DNA from: DASRDU01 sp035560235
Lineage (GTDB): Bacteria; Acidobacteriota; Blastocatellia; RBC074
DNA: 64,000 bases
Reading direction: 5' to 3'
Assembly (NCBI GenBank): GCA_035560235.1
Contig: DATMAG010000104.1
Coordinates: 1 to 64,000 of the forward strand
Shown one piece after another: positions 36,226 through 45,787 of this stretch (position 1 is the first letter of the stretch; the number at the start of each line of letters is the position of its first letter). Under the pieces are notes generated by a model. The model searched no databases and was not told where the DNA came from. It saw only the letters and a list, made by a program, of their open reading frames with translations. The translations under genes were made by a program, and so were the position numbers.

Positions 36226-38901
36226 ATGGCAGTCAAAACCCCGACCGATTACTGTGATTACCCGCCGCAGCCTGCTGCCGACGTTGAAGTCGCCGAGCAG
36301 CGCGACGGTGAACGCCTGATCTATGTTGTCGGCTCAGCCGCAGTGGCGCGCTACCTGATGCTCCGCGAGACTGAATACAGGGTCTTCCAACTGCTCAGTG
36401 AAGCCCTGACGCCGAATGAAGTCTGCGCCGAATTCAAACGCCGGTACGGCGGGACGCTGCCGCTGCAGACGCTGACGAAATTCATCGCGAAGCTCGATGA
36501 AGCTGGCATCATGGCCGGTGCGCGCGGCCTGAGCGGTTATGGCAAAAAGGATCAGCAACTGACGCGGCAGCCTTACTTCCGGCTGAGCCTCTTCAATCCT
36601 GACCGGCTCTTTGCGCGACTGGTGCCGCTGCTGCGCTGGATCTGGACGCCTGAATTCGTCACCTTCACGGTGCTGCTGATGCTTTCGACGCTGCTGCTCG
36701 TGCTGATGAACGGGGCTGAGGTCGCGGCATATGGCGGTTACATTCTGCGCGAACATTACCCGGTGATCATCGTCGCGGCGCTGATCGTTGTGGCTTCGCA
36801 CGAGTTCGCGCACGGGCTGACGTGCAAGGCTTTTGGCGGGCGCGCGACCGAAGTCGGCGTGCTGCTGGTCTATTACTTTCTGCCCGCGCTGTACTGCAAT
36901 GTCTCGGGCATTCATCTGATCAAAAAGCGCAGCCGCCGGTTGTGGGTGATCGCCGCCGGAGTTTACTGGCAACTGCTGGTCGGCACGGTGGCGCTGCTCG
37001 CGTGGTTTTTCGTCGCGCCGTTTACGCTCGCGGCAGATGTGGCTTTCATCTTTTTCTTTGGCAGCATCCTGAATCTGGCCTTCAATGCGAATCCGCTGAT
37101 CAAGCTCGACGGATATTACTTTCTGAGCCAGTGGCTGCAGATGCCGAATCTGATGGATCGGTCGCGGGCCTTCTGGCGCGGAACGTTTCGTCGCCTGTTC
37201 ACTGGCGAACGCGATGAAACGGCAGCGAAGTACACCTGGCGCGAGCGGCTGATCTATGCTACTTTCGGCCTGCTTTCGACTCTTTACACCATCGCGCTGA
37301 CATTCCTGATCGTGCGCTTTGCTGGCGGTTATCTGATTGAATCTTTCTATCTCCTGGGATTGCTGCTGACAGCCGGAGTAGCGCTCGTCTTCGTGCGACG
37401 GCCACTGCTGAAGCTGCTCGGAGCGGTGCGGAAGATGATCACCCGAATTCCCGGAACCGAAAACTCATCGGCTCAGAGTCTCGTGCCCGCAGCACCGGCA
37501 GCGACGGGTAAGGAACTCGTGCGCTCGCAGAGCGCCGTTCCGCAACGGGCAGCGCAGCCCGCAGCAGGCAAAACTGAAACCGGCGAAAAACAACGACCAC
37601 ACTGGCGGCGCACGCTGGTTCCGGCCACGCTGGCGCTGATTGTGATTGTCGCGCTCTGTCTGCCCTGGGAAGCTTCGGTCGGCAGCTACGGTACGCTCAT
37701 CGCCATTCCCGGCCAGGAGACAATCATTCGCGCGCCTGAAAGCGCCAGCCTCGTTGAACTGAAGGTGCGGCCCGGCGATCAGGTCGCGGGCGGAGCGGCG
37801 GTCGGCAGGCTCGGCAATCTTGAAACTGATGAACAGCTCGTGCAGGTGCAGTCAGAACTGGCCCGCGCCAATGCTGATTACGAACGCCTGCTCGGTGAAT
37901 TGCGCACGCGGAGCGAATCGGCGGCACGCGCCGAGTTGCAGTTGCAGCAGCGGGAGCGCGACTTTGAAGAAATCAACAACGAGCAGAAGCAGATCAAAGA
38001 ACGGCAGCGCGCTCAGTCACGCACCGATGAGACTGATTCGATGATCGCTTCGACCAGTCCGTCAACGCTCGCTGCGCCGGGCCAGGGCGCGGCCTCTTAT
38101 CCGGCGGCGATTGCCGTGCTGCAGGCCGACGTGGATCTGCGCCGCGCCAGACTTGAGGAAGCGCAGACGAATCTTGATCGCGCGCGACGGCTCTATTCAC
38201 AGGGCCTGATGCCGCGCAGCGATCTCGACACAGTGGAAACACGCGCTTCTACTCTTGCCATTGAACTGAACGCGGCGCGTGAAAAGCTCGAAGCCGCGCT
38301 GATCGAACATCGCCGCAGACACACCAGCACAGCCACCGAGATGAATCTGGCGCGTTCAGACGTGGGAGCAGAAAAGCTGCAACTCAGCAAGCTCGGCGGC
38401 GAACTGCGCGCGATGCGCGAGATCATCGGCACGCTCGAAGAGAAACGAAATCTGCTGCGCCGCAAACAATCGCAGTTTGAACTCGTCACGCCGCGCGACG
38501 GCACTGTCTTCGGTGAAGAACTGCCGCGTCTCGTCGGGCAGTATTTTCAGAAGGGCGCGGAAATCTGCCGCGTGGCCGACACGAAACAACTGCTCGTTCG
38601 GATTCTGGTGCCGGAACGCGAAATCGGTGATGTCAGAATCGGGCTGCCGGTGCGCCTGAAGGCCCGCGCCTTCCCTGACAAAATCTTTCGCGGAACCGTT
38701 TCCCGCATCAGCGGCGAAAGCGAAGCTGACGAACATGGCCAGGCGACTTATCGTGTCGAACTGACGATTGAAAACCGGGACAGCCTGCTGCGCCCCGGAA
38801 TGACGGCCTTTGCGCGGATTGATTTCGGTCGCCAGGCCATTGGCCGCATCCTGCTGCACAAGGTCAGACAGGCGCTGCGGCCTGAGTTGTGGATGCTGTA
38901 A
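36226..38901 (+). CDS. M50-type membrane peptidase fused to HlyD-like adaptor
   Basis: 891 residues. Residues about 30-110 form a small PqqD/winged-helix-like domain (VFQLLSEALTPNEVCAEFKRR). A polytopic M50 (site-2-protease-like) region has the zinc motif ASHEFAHGLTCKAFGG at about residues 187-202 and a second motif NPLIKLDGYYFLSQWLQMPN. A further hydrophobic segment near 465-480 leads into an HlyD/biotinyl-lipoyl-like membrane-fusion part: a lipoyl half (APESASLVELKVRPGDQVAG), a long coiled coil, and the returning half (ITPRDG-like TPRDGTVFGE). This matches the 'putative peptide zinc metalloprotease' class found near peptide-export systems. No ABC transporter is adjacent. The stop overlaps the next gene by 13 nt. 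Confidence 0.84.
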   Translation: MAVKTPTDYCDYPPQPAADVEVAEQRDGERLIYVVGSAAVARYLMLRETEYRVFQLLSEALTPNEVCAEFKRRYGGTLPLQTLTKFIAKLDEAGIMAGARGLSGYGKKDQQLTRQPYFRLSLFNPDRLFARLVPLLRWIWTPEFVTFTVLLMLSTLLLVLMNGAEVAAYGGYILREHYPVIIVAALIVVASHEFAHGLTCKAFGGRATEVGVLLVYYFLPALYCNVSGIHLIKKRSRRLWVIAAGVYWQLLVGTVALLAWFFVAPFTLAADVAFIFFFGSILNLAFNANPLIKLDGYYFLSQWLQMPNLMDRSRAFWRGTFRRLFTGERDETAAKYTWRERLIYATFGLLSTLYTIALTFLIVRFAGGYLIESFYLLGLLLTAGVALVFVRRPLLKLLGAVRKMITRIPGTENSSAQSLVPAAPAATGKELVRSQSAVPQRAAQPAAGKTETGEKQRPHWRRTLVPATLALIVIVALCLPWEASVGSYGTLIAIPGQETIIRAPESASLVELKVRPGDQVAGGAAVGRLGNLETDEQLVQVQSELARANADYERLLGELRTRSESAARAELQLQQRERDFEEINNEQKQIKERQRAQSRTDETDSMIASTSPSTLAAPGQGAASYPAAIAVLQADVDLRRARLEEAQTNLDRARRLYSQGLMPRSDLDTVETRASTLAIELNAAREKLEAALIEHRRRHTSTATEMNLARSDVGAEKLQLSKLGGELRAMREIIGTLEEKRNLLRRKQSQFELVTPRDGTVFGEELPRLVGQYFQKGAEICRVADTKQLLVRILVPEREIGDVRIGLPVRLKARAFPDKIFRGTVSRISGESEADEHGQATYRVELTIENRDSLLRPGMTAFARIDFGRQAIGRILLHKVRQALRPELWML

Positions 38902-40418
38902 TGATGAAGTCGGAAGTCGGCAGCCGAAAGGCTGCCAGCAGAAATCAGTCTCGCTCCTCTTCCCTGCTGAGTTTCGCGCTCTGCCTTTTACTCACCAGCC
39001 CGCTCTTTTCGGCCTGTCTGCTCCGCAACAGTCAGCCGAACCTGCCGCGCAACTTTCCCTCACGCACGGCGCTCAATCATCGTGGCAAGCCGCCGCTGAT
39101 TCTGATTCCCGGCGTGCTTGGCTCACAACTCGTCAATCGCCGCACGGGAGAAAAGGTCTGGCCGAGTCTCGGCGCTTCCGATGATGATTCGCTGGCGCTG
39201 CCGATCACCTCAGATAACTTCGCAGACAACACCGACGACCTGATTGCCAATGAAATTCTGGAGACGGCGAAGTTCGGGCCGCTGATTCCCGAGATCAGCG
39301 TTTATGACCGGCTGGTTGCGGCGCTGCAGTATTACGGCGGCTACCGGCGCGGCAGTCTGGAGAGTCCTCCGCCCGACGGCGATCACGATACGTTTTATGT
39401 TTTCGCTTACGACTGGCGGCGCGACAACGTGGAATCGGCGCGGCTGCTGGCGCGCAGAATCGCCGCGCTCAAACAGCAGTTTGGCCGGCCCGATCTGCGC
39501 TTCGACATCGTCGCGCATTCGATGGGCGGTCTGGTGGCCAGATATTACGCGATGTACGGCGAGCAGGAGCTTTCAGCAGCGCCGCGCCCGGACTGGTCGG
39601 GAGCGCGCCATCTGAACCGGCTGATTCTGATGGGCACGCCGAACGCCGGTTCGATGGATGCGCTGCGCACGCTCGTGCTCGGCTATTCGATCACCGGCAC
39701 AAGTCGCCCGCGCCTGGGATTTCTCCGTCAGCTTGATCGTGATTCGGTCTTCACTACTCCGTCCGCTTATCAACTGCTGCCGCGCAATGCGAGCGCGCGT
39801 TTTCTGAACGAACAACTCGCGCCGCTCGACCTCGATTTATTCAACGTCGAAACGTGGCGGCGCTACGGCTGGTCAGCCGCCTTTCAGGTGAAGCTCAGCA
39901 AAGGCGAACAGAAGAAGCTGAAGCGCGAGGGCGCAGATGCCATCACACAGGCGACTGAAAAACTGGCCGCAAGCCGCGAACGCTTTCTGCGCGCAGCGCT
40001 GGCGCGAGCCGCTGCCTTTCATCGCGCGCTCGATGCCATCAGCACACTGCCTGACTCGCTGCGCCTCTATCTTTTCGGCGGCGATTGCGAAGACACGCTG
40101 GATGCCGCGCTGATCGTGTCTGACCAGAAGACCGGCCAGCCGCTCACGCTCTTTCAGCCTTCACGCGCCCTCAGCGGCGACCTGCGTTCTCGCGCCTGGA
40201 AAACGATGTTCGCTCCGGGCGATGGCCGCGTGACGCGGCGCAGCCTGCTCGGCCTGAAACTCGAACCTGAAGCAGTCGCGGAAGGCGATGACTCGCCGCG
40301 CGCGATGAAACAGCAGCCGTTCTATGCCGTCTTCGACTGCGAGGTCCACGGCGACCTGCCACTCAATACGCGAGTGCAGAACAACCTGCTGACGCTGCTG
40401 CTGGGAAACAGTTACTGA
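38889..40418 (+). CDS. LCAT/PDAT-like lipoprotein acyltransferase or lipase
   Basis: 509 residues; the ATG at 38901 is an alternative start. The N-terminus has a hydrophobic segment ending LFSAC, a possible lipobox. An alpha/beta-hydrolase follows: LIPGVLGSQLVNRRTGEKVW (oxyanion/lid region of the LCAT family) and the nucleophile elbow FDIVAHSMGGLVARYYAMYG. The catalytic Asp and His are not pinned down. It probably transfers or hydrolyses acyl chains on lipids at the cell envelope. Overlap with the M50/HlyD gene suggests coupling. Confidence 0.8.
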   Translation: MDAVMMKSEVGSRKAASRNQSRSSSLLSFALCLLLTSPLFSACLLRNSQPNLPRNFPSRTALNHRGKPPLILIPGVLGSQLVNRRTGEKVWPSLGASDDDSLALPITSDNFADNTDDLIANEILETAKFGPLIPEISVYDRLVAALQYYGGYRRGSLESPPPDGDHDTFYVFAYDWRRDNVESARLLARRIAALKQQFGRPDLRFDIVAHSMGGLVARYYAMYGEQELSAAPRPDWSGARHLNRLILMGTPNAGSMDALRTLVLGYSITGTSRPRLGFLRQLDRDSVFTTPSAYQLLPRNASARFLNEQLAPLDLDLFNVETWRRYGWSAAFQVKLSKGEQKKLKREGADAITQATEKLAASRERFLRAALARAAAFHRALDAISTLPDSLRLYLFGGDCEDTLDAALIVSDQKTGQPLTLFQPSRALSGDLRSRAWKTMFAPGDGRVTRRSLLGLKLEPEAVAEGDDSPRAMKQQPFYAVFDCEVHGDLPLNTRVQNNLLTLLLGNSY

Positions 40419-40462
40419 GAGGTTGCGAAAAGAACCAGGCAGTGATGCCCGCGCCCGTTTTT

Positions 40463-41542
40463 TCAGGGTTTTTCCGGCGGTTTCTCGTCAGGGTCGGTGA
40501 CCTTCACATCCGTCTCGAACTTGCGATAGAACTTGTAGTAGCTGATATTGCGGAAGAAGTGGCGCTGTCTCCGATCGCCCATGATCGTTTCTGACCGCAC
40601 CGGCAGCAGGAATTCCATCTCAAGCCCGCGCAGTTTGACCATATCGTAATCGGTCGAACCTTCCGCCTGAGTCACCGGATAATCACGCGGCAGATTGTCA
40701 GCGGCCATCTCAATCTTCAGCACCCGCTTTGTTTCGGCATCAATCCAGACGCTGCCGCTGTAACCGGCCACGATGGGCGGCAGATTGTCGGCCTTGATCT
40801 GCCAGGTTGAGGACTGTTGCGGCACGGTGAAATCGTAGACGAGCGTCTGTCGTGTGCCGAGCCGGTCAGTGCCTGCTGCTTTGAAGCTGGCCTTTGAGTC
40901 AGGATTGAAAAGCTGTGACAGCCGCAGTCCGAAATCGCCGCTCGAGGTCGCGCCGCCAACCTGATCGAGCGGCAGCGTCACGGGTCGGCCAATGACGTTG
41001 ACCGGCTTGTAGGATTCGCTCTTGCGATGATAGGAGACTTCGTAAGTCAGGTTGTCATACTTCTGCCACGCCCCGCTGCCTTCGAGATCGGCATAGCGGG
41101 TGATCTCCTGATTGCAGATGAAATCAGGCAGATCGTCAGAATAGTTCATCACGTTCTTTCTGACTTCTTCGACGACCGGATCAGGCGCGGCGGCGCGAAT
41201 GCTGACTGCAGGCGCACCGGCAGCCGCAATCAGTTTGTCATTGGCGCGCCTGATGGCATTGATCAGGTGCTGATGCGCGCCATTGGCTCGCAGGCGGCTG
41301 ATTACATCCGGCTTCGGATCAAAGGCGATGCCGTATTTGTCAATCCGCGCGGCAATGTCACCTTCAGTCATATCGCGACCGACCGAACGCCGCAGCAGAA
41401 TGTTGAGCTGTGAAAGCGTCAGCGGCTCATTCGGCGCAACACCGCTGGCCGCAGATGACTGTGCCTGAGCAGGCCCGACTGACAGAAACAGCAGGACAAG
41501 GCTGAATAATGATGTGATGAAAGCTGAAGTTTTGATGCTCAT
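40463..41542 (-). CDS. Secreted protein of unknown function, acidobacterial type
   Basis: 359 residues from the ATG at 41542, which has CCAGGAG upstream. Signal peptide ends near GPAQAQ (residue 29). Residues about 45-110 include [20 protein letters not shown] and [20 protein letters not shown], a helical domain. The rest ([59 protein letters not shown]) looks like an LolA/outer-membrane-lipoprotein-sorting-like beta half-barrel. I recall similar proteins mainly from Acidobacteriota but not a characterised one. Convergent with the LCAT-like gene. Confidence 0.72.
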   Translation of the reverse strand: MSIKTSAFITSLFSLVLLFLSVGPAQAQSSAASGVAPNEPLTLSQLNILLRRSVGRDMTEGDIAARIDKYGIAFDPKPDVISRLRANGAHQHLINAIRRANDKLIAAAGAPAVSIRAAAPDPVVEEVRKNVMNYSDDLPDFICNQEITRYADLEGSGAWQKYDNLTYEVSYHRKSESYKPVNVIGRPVTLPLDQVGGATSSGDFGLRLSQLFNPDSKASFKAAGTDRLGTRQTLVYDFTVPQQSSTWQIKADNLPPIVAGYSGSVWIDAETKRVLKIEMAADNLPRDYPVTQAEGSTDYDMVKLRGLEMEFLLPVRSETIMGDRRQRHFFRNISYYKFYRKFETDVKVTDPDEKPPEKP

Positions 41543-41847
41543 TGCTCTGGCTCCTGGAAGCTTTGGTGTCCGGTCAGTGCCATTCTGATTCAGACAGACA
41601 GCAGGATTCTCCAACATCATCAGATTAAATTCCAGACGACGGCTCTCTCACGCCAATTAAATGCAGCCAGGATTTTTTGCGCAACCCTGAAATTCAGGGT
41701 GAGACTTCTGCGCGGGTCTGAGGTAAAATACGCCGCGTCGTTGCCTGTACCAACCCCTGACCGGCAACTGTCTGAGCGGCGAACAACCCTTAATCAGGAT
41801 GCAAGAAAAGTAAGCCTGCTACAGCTTTGCCTTTTCTGGAGTGAGCA
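41543..41847. other. Divergent intergenic region with a palindrome
   Basis: 305 nt between two divergent secreted-protein genes. Contains the perfect palindrome ACCCTGAAATTCAGGGT (41684-41700) and a possible -10 box TAAAAT near 41724. The palindrome is of operator type; no regulator is encoded nearby. Confidence 0.5.
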
Positions 41848-44154
41848 ATGGATTTTGGAAGGTCTGCGGGATTTGTCAGTACTCTCTGGTCACAAAATCA
41901 ATCATCAGTTCAATCAGTCAAACGAATGCTGTCGGCTCTGCTCGCCCTCCTGCTGGCGGGCCTCGGCAGCGGCGCGAATGCTCAGACTCAGACTCAGGCA
42001 GTCCGGGTCTGGCAGATGACGGGGCCATTCGGTGGAGACGTTTCATCGCTGGCAGTTGATCCGCGCAACAGCGATCACGTCATCATCGGCACACACGACG
42101 GACAGATCTTTCAGTCAGTGGACGGCGCTGCCACGTGGCGGCGCGTCAGGCCGGGTCTGAAACTGAACGGCTATGAAATCAAACGCTTCCTGTTCGACCG
42201 CGAACGTCCGGGCGTGATTTATGCCGGACTGGTGCAGATCAAAGATGCGCGCGACGATTCTTCTGGCGGCGGCATCTTTCGCAGCACCGACAACGGCGAA
42301 AACTGGACTGAGATCGAAATCATGCGTGGCCGTTCGGTGCGCGGCATTGTGCAGTCGGCGAGCGATCCGAACGTAATCGTCGTGGCGGCGCGTGATGGCA
42401 TCTATCGCTCGCGTGATCGCGGCGAGAACTGGGAACGCATCACTCCGGAATCCGATCCCGAACTGCGAGGCTTTCATTCAGTCGCGATTGATCCGCGCGA
42501 TGCCAATATTATTTACGTCGGAACCTGGCATCTCCCCTGGAAGACGACTGATGGCGGACTGACCTGGAAGCGCGCCGGATCGAAAGAGACAGGGATGATT
42601 GACGATTCCGATATCTTCGCCATTCAGATTGACGAATCCAGCCCGGACACAGTGCTGATGAGTGCGTGCAGCGGAATTTATCGCTCGCTCGATGCCAGCG
42701 TGAAATGGACCAAGATTCAGGGTATCCCTTACACCAGCCGCCGCACGCATGTGATTTATCAGCATCCGGGCAGACCTGAAGTCATCTTCGCGGGAACGAC
42801 CGAAGGATTGTGGCGCTCGTCTGACAGCGGCAAAACGTGGAAGCTGGTGACTTCACCGAGGCTGATTATCAACGCCATCGCGATGCATCCCGACAAACCG
42901 AATCGTATTTATGTCGGCACCGAGGATATGGGAGTGCTGCTCAGCGAGGATGGCGGTGAAAACTACGTCCTGAGCAATGCCGGCTTCATCTCGCGCCAGG
43001 TGCGCACGGTGCTGGCTGATCGCACCGAGCGCGGACGCATTTATGCCGGAGTGATCTTTGACGGCGCAGGCGGCGGCTTCTTCGTCAGCGAAGACGGGGG
43101 CACAACCTGGCAGCAGTCAACCAAAGGAATGGGCGTGCGTGACATTTACTCGATCTATCAGGATGAGGGTCACCCTGAAACGCTCTATGCCGGAACCAAC
43201 AACGGCCTCTTCCGTTCCGATGATCGCGGCAGAAGCTGGACGCAGATCAGGCAAACTGCAGGCGAGGTCAAAGCTGGCGCAGGCAGCCGGAAAAAAGCCG
43301 GTTCACCGGATTCGACTTCAGATGCAAGGAAACCGGTTTCGACCGTGACGCGTGGCCGCTCAGCTGCTGCGGTTCACAGCAGGTCCGTCAAAAACGTCGC
43401 TCAGACCCGAGTGCAGACGCAGAACAAATCAGCCTCGGACAGACAGCGAAGTTCGGCGTCAGCGGCAAAATCTGCTCAGCCTGCGCTGGCGGATTTACAG
43501 AGTCAGGTCTTTGCAGTCGCGCGCCTCTCTCCGCGCAGCGACTCTGAACCCGGAGGGCTGATCGCCGCGACCTGGGAAGGATTGTTCCGCACCAGCGATG
43601 AAAAGAAGGGCTGGGAGATGCTCAGTCTGACCGCTGGAGCGCAGCGCCCGATCATCCGCACCGTTGCGACAAGTCCGCACGCTCCGGGGCTGATTCTGGC
43701 TGGAACTGAAGAAGGCCTTTTTATCTCACGCGATAATGGAACAAGCTTCACTCCTGTAGCTCTTGACCGAGAGATGCGGCGGATTCAGGCCATAGTTTTC
43801 GATCCGCGCACCGCTGACGTGATTTATGTCGGCACGTCGAACGCCTTCTTCCGCTCAATTGACGGAGGGCAAACCTGGGAGCGGCGCGGCGGCGGACTGC
43901 GGCTGGCCTCTTCAGTGAGCGCCATTGCCGTCAACCCGGCCAATCCCAATGAAGTCTTTGTTGGCGACTACAATCAGGGCGGCTTTTATCGTTCGGTGGA
44001 CCGGGGAAAAACCTGGGAGATGCTGAACGTCAACGACCTGCCCAGTCAGCGCCTCTGGTCGCTCACGCCTGATCCGTTTGATGGAAACAGAATGTATGCC
44101 GGTTCATTTTCTGGCGGAGTTTACGTCGTTTCGAAAAAAGCAGGCTCTCAGTAG
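41848..44154 (+). CDS. Secreted BNR/sortilin-like beta-propeller protein
   Basis: 768 residues. The ATG at 41848 has a GGAG site 7 nt upstream. A long N-region precedes the signal-peptide core (MLSALLALLLAGLGSGANAQ). The rest is a run of BNR/VPS10-type repeats with Asp-box-like signatures such as STDNGENWTEI, RSRDRGENWERI, RSSDSGKTWKLV, VSEDGGTTWQQS and RSDDRGRSWTQI. These form one or two beta-propellers, split by a Ser/Lys/Ala-rich insert around residues 470-555. No glycosidase catalytic residues recognised. Likely a surface or periplasmic binding protein; relation to the protein at 58143 is only through the repeat type. Confidence 0.83.
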   Translation: MDFGRSAGFVSTLWSQNQSSVQSVKRMLSALLALLLAGLGSGANAQTQTQAVRVWQMTGPFGGDVSSLAVDPRNSDHVIIGTHDGQIFQSVDGAATWRRVRPGLKLNGYEIKRFLFDRERPGVIYAGLVQIKDARDDSSGGGIFRSTDNGENWTEIEIMRGRSVRGIVQSASDPNVIVVAARDGIYRSRDRGENWERITPESDPELRGFHSVAIDPRDANIIYVGTWHLPWKTTDGGLTWKRAGSKETGMIDDSDIFAIQIDESSPDTVLMSACSGIYRSLDASVKWTKIQGIPYTSRRTHVIYQHPGRPEVIFAGTTEGLWRSSDSGKTWKLVTSPRLIINAIAMHPDKPNRIYVGTEDMGVLLSEDGGENYVLSNAGFISRQVRTVLADRTERGRIYAGVIFDGAGGGFFVSEDGGTTWQQSTKGMGVRDIYSIYQDEGHPETLYAGTNNGLFRSDDRGRSWTQIRQTAGEVKAGAGSRKKAGSPDSTSDARKPVSTVTRGRSAAAVHSRSVKNVAQTRVQTQNKSASDRQRSSASAAKSAQPALADLQSQVFAVARLSPRSDSEPGGLIAATWEGLFRTSDEKKGWEMLSLTAGAQRPIIRTVATSPHAPGLILAGTEEGLFISRDNGTSFTPVALDREMRRIQAIVFDPRTADVIYVGTSNAFFRSIDGGQTWERRGGGLRLASSVSAIAVNPANPNEVFVGDYNQGGFYRSVDRGKTWEMLNVNDLPSQRLWSLTPDPFDGNRMYAGSFSGGVYVVSKKAGSQ

Positions 44155-44199
44155 GGAGCCTGCGGCTGAGCTTCTCTGACATTCCGGTAAAAAGAAAAA

Positions 44200-44251
44200 A
44201 AGCGAAAAGCCACTTGCATTCGCCCCGTTGAATGCAAGCAGCTTTTCGCTT
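44200..44251. terminator. Long bidirectional terminator hairpin
   Basis: Two perfect stems (44200-44210 with 44241-44251, and 44213-44221 with 44230-44238) are separated by a symmetric CA/CA internal loop and close on an 8-nt loop. It lies 45 nt after the BNR gene, and an A-rich run to its left would give a T tract on the minus strand. Confidence 0.75.
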
Positions 44252-44395
44252 GACCAATAACTACTACCGAAAAAGCGAGCGCAGTATAGTCAGACTGACC
44301 GATTCAAGCAAGTTAAATCTTCAACAGGTTTGAAGGTTTTGTTAAAAACCTGTTGACACTTTGATTTGCGTTTCTGTCAATCTGACTTTTTTTAT

Positions 44396-44755
44396 TCAGA
44401 ATGACCCGTTGTTATGGTTTTGTGGCGGGTCTGACTGGCGGGCGATCAGCTTTTTCAACTGTCCGGGTTTCTCACGAACGGCAGCCGCATCAGGGCCATC
44501 AGGCGCTTCCAGCATACAGGCTTCAAGCTGCTCGGCGGCTTTCCGCCAGTTCTGGCCATTGGCATCTACACAAGTCTGAAACGTTAGTAATGTTTCTGCT
44601 GATAAAACAGCAGGCCGAGATTGATGTGCGGGAGCGGATATTTTGAGTTGACGGCGAATGCCTTCGGGTCAGTGCCAGGACAGTTCCGGACAGCAGGCAG
44701 GCAGACCAGAAGAGGTTCTGAAGAAGCTGAAGGAAAGGCCGACAATTCTGCTCAT
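44396..44755 (-). pseudogene. Decayed TPR-like gene
   Basis: On the minus strand a GGAGG site lies 6 nt before an ATG at 44755. Frame 1 reads 28 residues to a TGA at 44671-44669. The +1 frame then gives a coherent TPR-like stretch (KAFAVNSKYPLPHINLGLLF, then YQQKHY) to a TAA near 44583. Frame 1 resumes with TFQTCVDANGQNWRKAAEQL and runs to the stop at 44396. Together this looks like a short exported TPR protein broken by at least two frame changes. Sequencing error is an alternative. The frame-1 TGA was considered as Sec and rejected. 44252-44395 and 44756-44871 contain nothing else clear. Confidence 0.5.
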
Positions 44756-44871
44756 AACAAACCTCCGTGAGACGAGACAGTCAGGGGAAGACGGGAGGGA
44801 GAACTCTCTCCGGCGCGGTGGCAAACCTTCAGGACAGGGCCACGAAAAGAACGCGATCCGGTGCGGGATGA

Positions 44872-45357
44872 TCAGAAATACCGCTTCAGTTTCTGATAGG
44901 TGTCAGCGAGTGTTTCGGGCAACACGCGCGTTTCGCCGATGGTAGTCATGAAATTGCTGTCGCCAAACCAGCGCGGCATCAGATGCAGGTGAAAATGCTC
45001 CGCGACACCGGCTCCGGCAGCGGCCCCCAGATTCATTCCGAGGTTGTAACCATCCGGGCGATAGATTTCACCAAGCGCCTGCTGCATCCGCCTGGCGAGG
45101 TCCATCATTTCGTCAGTCACCTGTTTTTCCGCTTCGCTCAGCAGCGCGAGATGCGGGTAAGGCACAATCAGCGCGTGACCGCTGGTGTATGGATACAGAT
45201 TCAGGACGATGTAATTGTGCTCTCCCCGGTACAGGACATAGCGTGAGGCGTCAGCCTCTGCTCCGTGATTCTCAGCCAGACGGCAGAAAATGCAGCCTTT
45301 TTCCCGCTGGCCTGAGCCGACATACTGAAAACGCCAGGGACTCCAGAGAAAATCCAT
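44872..45357 (-). CDS. HIT-family hydrolase
   Basis: 161 residues. Zinc-binding-like CIFC at residues 22-25 and the histidine triad AEHFHLHLMPRWFG near the C-terminus are characteristic of the Ap4A hydrolase/phosphorylase-like HIT branch. Soluble; probably hydrolyses dinucleoside polyphosphates or AMP conjugates. Starts with MDFLWSPWRFQYV, typical for this branch. Confidence 0.88.
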   Translation of the reverse strand: MDFLWSPWRFQYVGSGQREKGCIFCRLAENHGAEADASRYVLYRGEHNYIVLNLYPYTSGHALIVPYPHLALLSEAEKQVTDEMMDLARRMQQALGEIYRPDGYNLGMNLGAAAGAGVAEHFHLHLMPRWFGDSNFMTTIGETRVLPETLADTYQKLKRYF

Positions 45358-45397
45358 AAGATCTGCAAGCGCCCGGCCCGGGAGCAGAACGCCCGGG

Positions 45398-45703
45398 CTA
45401 TGCCGTCTGCTGGCTGGTCTCCGCCTCCTGCTGATTGATCAGTTCCTTGAGCTCCTTGCCGGGCTTGAAGTACGGCACGCGCTTGGCCGGGATATCAACC
45501 GGCTCGCCGGTCTTGGGGTTGCGTCCGCGACGCGCATCACGCTGGCGGACACGAAATGAGCCGAAGCCGCGCAGCTCAATCTTCTCACCGCGATTGAGCG
45601 CCTGAATGATGTTCTTGAAAACTTCATCAACGATTACTTCCGAGTCCTTCTTGGTTAACTCGGCGGCGCGCGAAACCTCTTCCACCAACTCTGCCTTTGT
45701 CAT
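45398..45703 (-). CDS. HU/IHF-type DNA-binding protein
   Basis: 101 residues from the ATG at 45703, with GGAGGAGAG immediately upstream. The longer frame to 45751 is not needed. MTKAELVEEVSRAAELTKKD starts the usual HU fold. The DNA-binding arm is ELRGFGSFRVRQRDARRGRN followed by PKTGEPVDIPAKRVPYFKPG. The short acidic/Gln-rich C-terminus is extra. Bends DNA in the nucleoid. Named IHF-beta or HU depending on the tool. Confidence 0.93.
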   Translation of the reverse strand: MTKAELVEEVSRAAELTKKDSEVIVDEVFKNIIQALNRGEKIELRGFGSFRVRQRDARRGRNPKTGEPVDIPAKRVPYFKPGKELKELINQQEAETSQQTA

Positions 45704-45787
45704 CTCTCCTCCATTCAGGTGAACGATTGATCGTTTGCGAACCGGCGACACTGACTTCTGCCGCCCATCTCCGGACAGCCTGTTCGC

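Noticed and set aside
44669..44671. In-frame TGA in the small minus-strand gene as a second selenocysteine codon
   Set aside because: The residues around it (SWH-stop-PEG) match no redox motif, and a different frame gives clearly better protein-like sequence across the TGA, so decay is the simpler reading.
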